From Veillonellaceae bacterium UBA5809 (GTDB lineage Bacteria; Bacillota; Negativicutes; Veillonellales; Dialisteraceae), in the NCBI GenBank assembly GCA_002417965.1, contig DIDD01000045.1, positions 1 through 11,833 of the forward strand: 11,833 nt of DNA, in the 5' to 3' direction. Shown piece by piece: positions 1-5,841 of the stretch. The position numbers and the translations under genes are program-made. Below the pieces are notes generated by a model, which made no database searches, was not told the origin of the DNA, and saw only the letters and a list, made by a program, of their open reading frames with translations. Positions within the stretch are counted from its first letter, which is position 1, and every line of letters starts with the position of its first letter.

Positions 1-813
1 AAGGGCACTTTCTTATTTGCCTCTTCAGTCATTCTGTTTTTTTATTCTCTCCAGTCTCTCGGGAATTTCAAGGCGGAGTCCCGTTCCGTTTTCGGTCTGC
101 TGACAGTATCCCTGTTCTTGTTTTTCCTGTTTATCAGGGCACAGCAGAAGTCCTGCTCTCCCCTGCTTCCTCTTTCTCTGTTTCGGAACCGGACTTTTTC
201 CATCAGCATCTTCTGCGCTTTTTCTTCTTTTTCAGCTATCGGCTGTTATACGCTGGTACTGCCTTTTTATCTGGAAAGCATCCGGGCTCTTTCTCCCGCT
301 CCGGCCGGACTCTATCTGGCCTCTTACGCTGCGGTGCTGATCGTATCCTCTCCTCTCGGCGGCTGGCTCGCAGACCGGTGGGGCGCCGAAAAAACAACTT
401 TGCTGGGGCTGTCTCTGACCGCTTCGGGACTCCTTTTGTTAACTATTTCATCCCTGAATTCTCCTCTGACAGCCATGACCGCGGCTTTATCTGTCATGGG
501 GCTGGGAACAGGGCTGTTTCAGCCTCCTAATAATACCTTGGTCATGAGTTCCGTATCTTCCGGAAATTACGGCATAACCGGCAGCGTCAATGCTCTCATG
601 CGTTATGTAGGGCAGGCCTTCGGACTGTGTCTTTCCAATTTCCTCCTTTACGGGGGTATGAGCTTTATGCTGGGATATCCGGTATCTGATCTGTCGCCGG
701 GGCAGGAGAAGGCTTTTCTCTTCGGCATGCGCCTTGCCTGCACGGCGGCGGCGCTTTTCTGTATAGCCGGCGCAGGCATGGCCTGTTTCCGTCTTGTAAG
801 GAGAGCCGGATAA
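1..813 (+). CDS. MFS drug:H+ antiporter (DHA2/EmrB-QacA type), C-terminal part, 5' end outside window
   Basis: The frame is open from the first base of the window and ends with TAA at 811-813, giving 270 residues of a longer protein. It is almost entirely hydrophobic membrane segments. A cytoplasmic-loop motif, PLGGWLADRWGAEKT, resembles MFS motif A, and a later segment, MGLGTGLFQPPNNTLVMSSV, matches the glycine- and proline-rich region typical of 14-helix DHA2 exporters. The tail (RYVGQAFGLCLSNFLLY) also fits the end of that family. Such proteins export drugs or metabolites from the cytoplasm in exchange for protons; the substrate cannot be read from sequence. A TTG at 118 is internal to the open frame and is not taken as the start. 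The gene points towards the M20 operon and is separated from it by terminators, so it belongs to a different transcription unit. Confidence 0.85.
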   Translation, partial: KGTFLFASSVILFFYSLQSLGNFKAESRSVFGLLTVSLFLFFLFIRAQQKSCSPLLPLSLFRNRTFSISIFCAFSSFSAIGCYTLVLPFYLESIRALSPAPAGLYLASYAAVLIVSSPLGGWLADRWGAEKTTLLGLSLTASGLLLLTISSLNSPLTAMTAALSVMGLGTGLFQPPNNTLVMSSVSSGNYGITGSVNALMRYVGQAFGLCLSNFLLYGGMSFMLGYPVSDLSPGQEKAFLFGMRLACTAAALFCIAGAGMACFRLVRRAG

Positions 814-838
814 TCCATACGGGCTCTCCTGTTTTTTT
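799..838 (+). terminator. Intrinsic terminator of the DHA2 transporter gene
   Basis: A 9-bp perfect stem, AGGAGAGCC (799-807) with GGCTCTCCT (822-830), encloses a 14-base loop and is followed by GTTTTTTT (831-838). The left arm overlaps the last codons and stop codon of the transporter gene, a common arrangement for a terminator belonging to that gene. Confidence 0.8.
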
Positions 839-850
839 CCGGCTGGGAAT

Positions 851-906
851 CTGAACAAAAAAATGGAAGCATTTCCCCAGGGGATCTGCTTCCATTTTTT
901 GTTCAG
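851..906. terminator. Bidirectional terminator between convergent transcription units
   Basis: Arms at 851-871 and 887-906 are complementary over about 20 pairs with one extra A in the left arm. The GC-containing core is TGGAAGCA/TGCTTCCA flanked by runs of seven A and six T, so either strand gives a hairpin followed by a U tract. On the minus strand it lies just 8 bases beyond the stop codon of the last M20 gene and should end that operon. On the plus strand it backs up the transporter terminator. Confidence 0.85.
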
Positions 907-913
907 AGAATGA

Positions 914-2077
914 TTATAAAGTTTCTTCTACCTTCAGAAGGATAGCCGCCATCTGTTTTGTGCGCCGGAACAGACTTTCCACATCCGCCCATTCTTCCAC
1001 CGTGTGATTTCTGGCGCCTTCCACACCCGCTGCACACAATGTCGGAACTCCCTCCACAGTGGTATAAGCAGCATCTGATCCGCCTCCGCAGAGTTTAGGT
1101 CCGGGAACAGGGAATCCGTTCTCTTCCGCTGCCTGCTGCGCCAAACGGAGCAGATCCATATTTTCCGGAAGCTTCTGCATGGTTCCGAAGCCTACATTGT
1201 CAGACACCTTCGTCTTCGTGCCGGGGACCCAGGTCCGGCTGCAGACTTCCTCCACCTTCTTCCTCAGTACGGGAAGATCTTCCGGATGGGTGTACCGGAA
1301 GTCACATTCTATCTTACAGTAGGCCGGCGCTGCGTTCGCCACTGTACCGCCTTCGATGGTGCCGGCATTGACGTTATAACCCTTTGAAAAATCGGTCAGC
1401 TTTTCAATTTCAATAATTTTATGGGCCATTTCCAGAATAGCGCTGCGTCCGTTTTCAGGATCATTTCCCACATGGCAGCCTCTGCCGAATACTTCCACGA
1501 AAAAGCGCCAGCATCCCTTGCGCTGCACTACAAGGCCATGGTCTGTAAAGCCGGTCTCAAAATTAAAAGCACAGGCAGCCCCTCTGGATTCCTTCCTGAT
1601 AAGTTCCGGCGCATCGGAGTACATATGGGCCGGTTCTTCATCGGCATCCAGAATGACCTTGACGGGGAAATCCCTGTATCCGGCTTCTTCCAGCGCCTGC
1701 AGCGCCGACAGAAGGATTGTAACGCCGCCCTTCATGTCCAAAACACCGGGTCCGTAGGCTTTTCCGTCTTTGATTGTAAAGGGACGGCGGAGCGGTTCTC
1801 CTTTGAAAAACACCGTATCCATATGACCCATGAGAATCACAAAGGGCTTATCCATGGATCCTCTTTCGGCAATGAGGGTATCTCCGCATTTTTCATAAGA
1901 AACACGGCGGATGGAAAAACCCAGCCTCTCCAGTATGCCGGCGCAGAGATTTCCCATCTCCATACCGCCTTCTTTAACACCGATTCCTGAATCTATGGTC
2001 ACCATCTGTTTCCACAAATCAACCATTTCATCCCGGTGGCTGTCCACCCAGGAAAATGCTTTTTCTTTTGTATTCAC
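914..2077 (-). CDS. M20 family metallopeptidase/deacylase (CPG2/ArgE/DapE type), copy 1
   Basis: This 387-residue protein has the full set of residues of a two-metal M20 hydrolase. They are H85 and D87 in GHMDTVF, bridging D114 in GPGVLDMKGG, the general base and metal ligand E147-E148 in DADEEPAH, E174 in FNFETGF, dimerisation-domain H202 in GRGCHVGNDPENGRSA, and H358 in RNHTVEEW. Length and motif order fit carboxypeptidase G2-like and N-acyl amino acid deacylase members, which are cytoplasmic and cleave an amide bond next to an amino acid. There is no signal peptide. The start is GTG at 2077, chosen because AAGGAGG lies 8 bases upstream. It is the last gene of the operon, 13 bases after its paralogue, with a terminator just downstream. 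The exact substrate (N-acyl amino acid, dipeptide or glutamate conjugate) is not determined. Confidence 0.88.
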   Translation of the reverse strand: MNTKEKAFSWVDSHRDEMVDLWKQMVTIDSGIGVKEGGMEMGNLCAGILERLGFSIRRVSYEKCGDTLIAERGSMDKPFVILMGHMDTVFFKGEPLRRPFTIKDGKAYGPGVLDMKGGVTILLSALQALEEAGYRDFPVKVILDADEEPAHMYSDAPELIRKESRGAACAFNFETGFTDHGLVVQRKGCWRFFVEVFGRGCHVGNDPENGRSAILEMAHKIIEIEKLTDFSKGYNVNAGTIEGGTVANAAPAYCKIECDFRYTHPEDLPVLRKKVEEVCSRTWVPGTKTKVSDNVGFGTMQKLPENMDLLRLAQQAAEENGFPVPGPKLCGGGSDAAYTTVEGVPTLCAAGVEGARNHTVEEWADVESLFRRTKQMAAILLKVEETL

Positions 2078-2085
2078 GGCGCAGG

Positions 2086-2092
2086 CCTCCTT
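2086..2092 (-). promoter_or_regulatory. Strong ribosome binding site overlapping the previous gene's stop codon
   Basis: AAGGAGG on the minus strand overlaps the TAA stop of the upstream M20 gene (2091-2093) and sits 8 bases before the GTG start at 2077. It fixes this GTG as the start and suggests coupled translation of the two M20 genes. Confidence 0.75.
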
Positions 2093-3245
2093 ATAACTTC
2101 ATTAACAATGCAAGCATCAGCTTTGTCCGCTCAGTCAGGGATGACTCCTCTGCCCATTCCCTGACAGTATGGTTATACTGGCCCTTCACACCCAGAGCGC
2201 AGAGTGTGGGAACTCCTGCTGCGGTCAGATAGGCAGAATCACTGCCGCCCCCCACAGAATCCGCCTTCATGGGCGGAAGACCCGATTCTTCAGCCGCTTT
2301 TTCCGCCCGGCTGAAAAGTTCATCCGTTCCGGGCAGTTTTTCCATGGCCGCCACGCGCACAATGGGCGTATAGGTTGTTTTTGTTCCTTCCACATAGGAG
2401 GAAGCAGCGATTTTCTCCAGTCCCCTCTGCACCCGCTCCAGCTCGGCATTGGTGCGGAAACGGACATCCACCACACAGGATGCTTTCTCAGGCACTGCAT
2501 TGGCCACGGTGCCCCCGGAGAAGACACCCACATTCACATTGGTTCCTTTAGTCCTGTCCGTCAGTTCTTCTATATCCCATACTTTTCTGCTCAGTTCACG
2601 GACAGCACTCCGGCCGTCCTCCGGATTATTTCCGGCATGGGCCCCGATGCCTTCTGTATCAAAGCGGCACTGGAACACGCCCTTCCGTTCCACAATCACC
2701 CGGTTGTCCGTAAAACCGGTTTCCAGGTTAAATCCCATCAATGCGCCCCGGGCTTCTTTGAGGTAATCCCCGGCCGCCCCGGAACGGGCGTGGCCTGTCT
2801 CTTCATCACCGGCCAGGATAATCTTCAGCGGATACCGGTCATAGCCGTTTTCCGCCAAAATTTTGCAGACATATAAAAGAATGGTAATGCCGCCCTTCAT
2901 ATCCAGGACCCCCGGTCCTGTGACACGGCCGTTTTCTTCTGCAAAAGGCCGTCCGGCCACCGTACCCCTGGCAAACACGGTATCCAGATGTCCTGTGAGC
3001 ACCACAAAAGGCGAATTCATGTCTCCATACTCGGCCACCAGCATATTTCCTGCGTTTTCATATACATGAAAACGCACGGAAAATCCTATGGCTTCCAGAA
3101 AATCAGCGGTATCCCGCACCGTGCGGTCTACCCCCTCTTTGCAGTCAGGCCCGCAGTCCCGGTCCACCAGGAACTGCCATTCCTTCATCATTTCCGGATG
3201 CATTTCCTCGGCCTGCCGGAAAAGCTCCTTCAGATCCGCCTTCAT
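2091..3245 (-). CDS. M20 family metallopeptidase/deacylase (CPG2/ArgE/DapE type), copy 2
   Basis: This 384-residue protein is a paralogue of its downstream neighbour, aligning along its whole length. All M20 metal and catalytic positions are present. Counted from the ATG at 3245 they are H86 and D88 (TGHLDTVF), D115 (GPGVLDMKGG), E148-E149 (GDEETGH), E175 (NLETGF), H203 (GAHAGNNPEDGRSA) and H359 (YNHTVREW). A longer frame begins at an ATG at 3260, but that start has only a weak upstream sequence. The ATG at 3245 has GGGAG 8 bases upstream and forms an ATGA overlap with the stop of the racemase gene, so 3245 is preferred. The overlap points to translational coupling with the racemase and hence to related substrates. 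It is probably a cytoplasmic amide hydrolase acting on N-acyl amino acids or small peptides; the chain specificity is unknown. Confidence 0.88.
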   Translation of the reverse strand: MKADLKELFRQAEEMHPEMMKEWQFLVDRDCGPDCKEGVDRTVRDTADFLEAIGFSVRFHVYENAGNMLVAEYGDMNSPFVVLTGHLDTVFARGTVAGRPFAEENGRVTGPGVLDMKGGITILLYVCKILAENGYDRYPLKIILAGDEETGHARSGAAGDYLKEARGALMGFNLETGFTDNRVIVERKGVFQCRFDTEGIGAHAGNNPEDGRSAVRELSRKVWDIEELTDRTKGTNVNVGVFSGGTVANAVPEKASCVVDVRFRTNAELERVQRGLEKIAASSYVEGTKTTYTPIVRVAAMEKLPGTDELFSRAEKAAEESGLPPMKADSVGGGSDSAYLTAAGVPTLCALGVKGQYNHTVREWAEESSLTERTKLMLALLMKL

Positions 3246-4357
3246 CTTTGAAACTCCCATTTCTCAACAGTATGTTTTTCCACCATATCCGGAACAGGGT
3301 CAAAACCCATGCCGGGACGGTCCGGCACCTGTATCATGGCACGGCTGTCAAGAAAAGTGGACGGTGCAACGAGATCATCTTCATAATAACGGTCACTGGC
3401 GGGAATGTCGTTGGGATAACGGTAATAAGGCAGCGTCGCCGCCGCGATATTATGACCCCGGGCAATTCCTGTATCCACCATGCCTCCGCACCATACATAC
3501 ACGCCGTGTTCCCCGGCATACTGCTGGATACGGCGCGCTTCCGTCAGACCGCCCACCCGGGCTACTTTAATGTTAATGATCCGGCAGCTTCCCAGTTCAA
3601 TGGCCCGCCTTGCATCATCAATGGAATCAATGCTTTCGTCCAGGCACACAGGAGTCTTGATCACGGACTGCAGATGCCGGTGGTCCACAATATCATCCGA
3701 TGCCAAAGGCTGTTCAATCATGAGAAGATTCAGATCATCCATTTCTTTAAACAGCTCAATATCATCTAATGTATAAGCGGAGTTGGCATCACACATGAGC
3801 ATGATATCCCCGAATTCCTTACGTACTGCCTCCATATAACGGATATCGTATCCCGGTTTGATTTTGCATTTAATCCGGCGGTATCCCTGTTTCATGTATT
3901 TTTCAATTGTTTTCAACAGATCATCGGGCGTTTTTTCAATTCCCAGAGAAACTCCCGCCTCCACTTCTGTTTTGGTCCCGCCGAGAGCTTTATATTCGGG
4001 AACTCCCAGCTCACGGGAATACAAATCCCACAAGGCGCAGTCCACGGAAGCGCGGGCCATTCTGTTTCTCCGTATCCAGGAGGTTTCGTCGAAGAATGTT
4101 TCCGGATCCTTAATATCTTCCTGCTCAAACAAAGCTGGAATCAGAAAATTTTTGATTACGAACAGCGCCCCCACTGTAGTCTCCTCATTGTACCAGGGTC
4201 TGAAAAAAGCAGAGCAGTCCCCATATCCGACAAGTCCGTCCGCCGTATGAAGCTCCACCATGGAAAAATCCTTCTGTGTGTTCAGCCCGAAACTGGTGCG
4301 GAAGGGAACTTTAAAATCAATCGACATGCGGCGTACCACCGCTTTTGTAATTTTCAT
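3242..4357 (-). CDS. Enolase-superfamily N-acylamino acid racemase-like protein (NSAR/OSBS type), copy A
   Basis: This 371-residue protein has the catalytic pattern of the muconate-lactonising subgroup. The acid/base pair is K163 and K165 in RIKCKIKPG, the Mg2+ ligands are D190 (MCDANSAY), E215 (MIEQPL) and D240 (CLDES), and the second acid/base is K264 (NIKVARVGG). The C-terminal GGMVDTGIARGHN and the DIPASDRYYEDDL stretch resemble N-succinylamino acid racemase/o-succinylbenzoate synthase. The family motif usually has Glu where this copy has Asp (VDT). The predicted reaction is alpha-carbon racemisation of N-acyl amino acids. No menaquinone gene is nearby, which argues against a dedicated OSBS role. 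The start at 4357 has AGGAGG 9 bases upstream; a longer in-frame ATG at 4426 would run back through a terminator-like hairpin and is rejected. The 3' end overlaps the next gene by ATGA. Confidence 0.85.
   Translation of the reverse strand: MKITKAVVRRMSIDFKVPFRTSFGLNTQKDFSMVELHTADGLVGYGDCSAFFRPWYNEETTVGALFVIKNFLIPALFEQEDIKDPETFFDETSWIRRNRMARASVDCALWDLYSRELGVPEYKALGGTKTEVEAGVSLGIEKTPDDLLKTIEKYMKQGYRRIKCKIKPGYDIRYMEAVRKEFGDIMLMCDANSAYTLDDIELFKEMDDLNLLMIEQPLASDDIVDHRHLQSVIKTPVCLDESIDSIDDARRAIELGSCRIINIKVARVGGLTEARRIQQYAGEHGVYVWCGGMVDTGIARGHNIAAATLPYYRYPNDIPASDRYYEDDLVAPSTFLDSRAMIQVPDRPGMGFDPVPDMVEKHTVEKWEFQR
3254..3258 (-). promoter_or_regulatory. Ribosome binding site that decides the M20 copy 2 start
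   Basis: GGGAG on the minus strand lies 8 bases before the ATG at 3245 and inside the 3' end of the racemase gene. It supports the shorter start over the in-frame ATG at 3260. Confidence 0.6.
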
Positions 4358-4372
4358 TATTTTCAACCTCCT

Positions 4373-4412
4373 AAAAAAGACAAGGCACGGCCTCCGGAAC
4401 AGGGGCCGTGCC
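4373..4412 (-). terminator. Intercistronic terminator-like hairpin between transporter and racemase
   Basis: A perfect 9-bp stem, GGCACGGCC (4384-4392) with GGCCGTGCC (4404-4412), is followed on the minus strand by TTGTCTTTTTT (4373-4383). The T run directly abuts the AGGAGG of the racemase gene at 4367-4372. It could partly end transcripts after the transporter gene, lowering enzyme expression relative to transport, or protect a processed 3' end. No separate promoter was found in the remaining gap. Confidence 0.65.
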
Positions 4413-4435
4413 GGATCTGCCATCATTGTAAAATC

Positions 4436-5656
4436 TTATAGAGAAACACTGTCCGTGCGGCGCCGGGGAATGGAAACACTGCACAGCACACAGAGCGCTG
4501 CCGCTGCAATCAGGTAATAGAATACAGCATTATAGGAGCCGTTGAAAAACAATACCAGATATCCAATGATGACAGGAGAAATAAATCCAGCCACCTGGCC
4601 TCCCATATTGACCAGGCCCGATGCCACTCCGGAAACGGCTCCTGTCATAAGTTTCATGGGGATGGCCACCGCGGAAGCCAGAACACAGGATTTAAAGAAG
4701 TACACCAGACACTGGAAGAAAATGACACCTGCCACCGTCTGCGCCGTGTACATGAAATACAGAAAAACAGCCGTGCCCGCCGCGCATATGGCCAGCAGAT
4801 ACTGTTCTTTCCGGTTAAAAAATTTGTCCATGACATAACCGCACATGGCACTGGACAGGCCCGCCGCAATAAACGGAAGAGGCGTCAGAATCCCCACTGC
4901 CTTCAAATCAAGATGACGCACTGTCAACAGATAGGTCGGCATCCATGCATCCAGGCCTTTATTAATACAGGAGATACAGAAAGCCGCAACAATCAGTTTC
5001 CACATGAGCGGCATAGAAAGGAGCTTTTTCATATGACGGCCCCGGTTTTCCCTGTCTTCCTGTGTCTCTTCATCAACTCTCCGGGGACGGACGAGAAGAA
5101 AATAAAAAAGAATATAAGCCAATCCAAGGACGCCCAGCACATGAAACATATTTCTCCAGCCAAAATAAATCATAAGCGGCACAATAATCATCGGCGCCAA
5201 AGCGCTGCCGATATAATTGGAGGATACCAGACCGCCCGTGAATTTCGCTCTTTCCTTTTTAGGAAAATATTCCGCAATCGCTTTAAAGGATGATGCGGGG
5301 AAAGGACCTTCACCCAGTCCGAAAAGAAACCGGATCACCAGAAGCATGGTGAGGGATGCGGCGAATCCTGTGCCGAGCGTAAAGAGGGACCAGCAGAAAA
5401 GCGCCGTGATAATGACGATTTTTGAACCGTATTTATCCGCCAGCCAGCCGCCGGGAATCTGCATAATGGAATAGCCCACAAAAAATGCGCTGATGACAAT
5501 TCCCATTTCATTGGGCGCCAGCTGAAATTCCTTGGCGACTGCCGTCAGGGCAATGCCGATGGCGGCCCTGTCCACATAAGATACACAGAAGCCGAGATAA
5601 AGAAGTGTGAAAACCAGATACTTGTTATCACTTTGAAACCGTTTTAACCATCCCAT
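4436..5656 (-). CDS. MFS transporter, anion:cation symporter (ACS) type
   Basis: This 406-residue protein has about 12 membrane segments split by a charged central loop near residues 190-215. Helix 1 carries the YVDR motif (residues 27-30) typical of ACS-family importers such as hexuronate and galactonate transporters. GGWLADKYGSK (69-79) is MFS motif A, and GLGEGPFPASS (113-123) is the conserved helix-4 region of the same family. It probably imports an organic anion by proton symport. Being the first gene of an operon with a racemase and two amidohydrolases, its likely cargo is an N-acyl amino acid or similar anion (inference). The start at 5656 has AGGGGG 6 bases upstream. An in-frame ATG at 5758 would add 34 residues encoded by a strong hairpin leader and is rejected. 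Confidence 0.85.
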   Translation of the reverse strand: MGWLKRFQSDNKYLVFTLLYLGFCVSYVDRAAIGIALTAVAKEFQLAPNEMGIVISAFFVGYSIMQIPGGWLADKYGSKIVIITALFCWSLFTLGTGFAASLTMLLVIRFLFGLGEGPFPASSFKAIAEYFPKKERAKFTGGLVSSNYIGSALAPMIIVPLMIYFGWRNMFHVLGVLGLAYILFYFLLVRPRRVDEETQEDRENRGRHMKKLLSMPLMWKLIVAAFCISCINKGLDAWMPTYLLTVRHLDLKAVGILTPLPFIAAGLSSAMCGYVMDKFFNRKEQYLLAICAAGTAVFLYFMYTAQTVAGVIFFQCLVYFFKSCVLASAVAIPMKLMTGAVSGVASGLVNMGGQVAGFISPVIIGYLVLFFNGSYNAVFYYLIAAAALCVLCSVSIPRRRTDSVSL

Positions 5657-5759
5657 AAAGAGCCCCCTGTCAAAACCAAAAAGGCCGCAGAAGACGACCT
5701 GTGGAAAACAGGTGGCTCTGCGGCTCCGTTGCCCCGCACCGTTTCCGGTACGTCTCATT
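5657..5759 (-). promoter_or_regulatory. Structured mRNA leader with terminator hairpin: candidate attenuator of the transporter operon
   Basis: On the minus strand a two-part hairpin pairs GCCGCAG with CTGCGGC (5718-5724 and 5684-5690) and ACCTGT with ACAGGT (5708-5713 and 5697-5702). It is followed by CTTTTTGGTTTTG, a terminator-like tail ending before the ribosome binding site at 5663-5668. Upstream is a 7-bp stem, CGTACCG/CGGTGCG, capped by a GAAA tetraloop. The 5' segment GAGACGTACC can instead pair with GGTCGTCTT inside the terminator, with one bulged base, which would destroy the terminator. Mutually exclusive helices of this kind mark attenuators and riboswitches, but the segment does not match a riboswitch class I recognise. 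The ligand or protein is unknown. Confidence 0.5.
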
Positions 5760-5762
5760 TAC

Positions 5763-5801
5763 CAAATTATAATATAGTGCTATCATAAGTTATATAATTT
5801 G
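5763..5801. promoter_or_regulatory. Divergent promoter region: two -10 boxes inside one inverted repeat
   Basis: CAAATTATA (5763-5771) and TATAATTTG (5793-5801) form a perfect 9-bp inverted repeat centred near 5782. Each arm contains a consensus TATAAT -10 box: 5793-5798 on the plus strand for the regulator gene, and 5771-5766 on the minus strand for the transporter operon. Neither has a recognisable TTGACA box at 16-18 bases, which fits promoters needing an activator. The implied transcript starts, about 5805 and 5759, leave sensible 5' leaders for both genes. Confidence 0.5.
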
Positions 5802-5802
5802 T

Positions 5803-5812
5803 CCTGAACAGG
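5803..5812. repeat. Short palindrome CCTGAACAGG near the regulator's likely transcript start
   Basis: CCTG/CAGG arms flank a 2-base centre. The site lies just after the plus-strand -10 box and before the regulator's ribosome binding site, a position where a repressor could act. A 10-base palindrome can occur by chance and no second copy was found at the other racemase gene, so this is only a candidate operator. Confidence 0.2.
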
Positions 5813-5841
5813 CCTTTAATGTGACTAAAAGGAGATTTCTT

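Noticed and set aside
1421..2876. Long plus-strand open frames opposite the two M20 genes
   Set aside because: They lie wholly inside well-supported minus-strand genes, show no recognisable motifs and lack ribosome binding sites, so they are shadow frames of GC-biased codon use.
3242..4357. Dipeptide (L-Ala-D/L-Glu) epimerase as the identity of the racemases
   Set aside because: The same superfamily scaffold applies, but the C-terminal GM-x-(E/D)-x-GI-x-R motif and the DRY(Y/F)E-D region match NSAR/OSBS better. It remains possible for copy A only after phylogeny.
4358..4426. Longer start for racemase A at 4426
   Set aside because: It would translate the hairpin region and place the strong AGGAGG at 4367-4372 inside the gene. 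The residues added are not family-like.
5656..5758. 34-residue N-terminal extension of the transporter, or a leader peptide from the ATG at 5758
   Set aside because: The extension is encoded by the hairpin leader, has no ribosome binding site and is not membrane-protein-like. It is in frame with the transporter and has no stop codon, so it is not a separate leader peptide.
5657..5759. Assignment of the leader to a known riboswitch such as c-di-GMP-I, ZTP, cobalamin or fluoride
   Set aside because: The GAAA-capped stem and an AGCCACC segment superficially recall some of these, but the conserved core sequences of those classes are not present in order.
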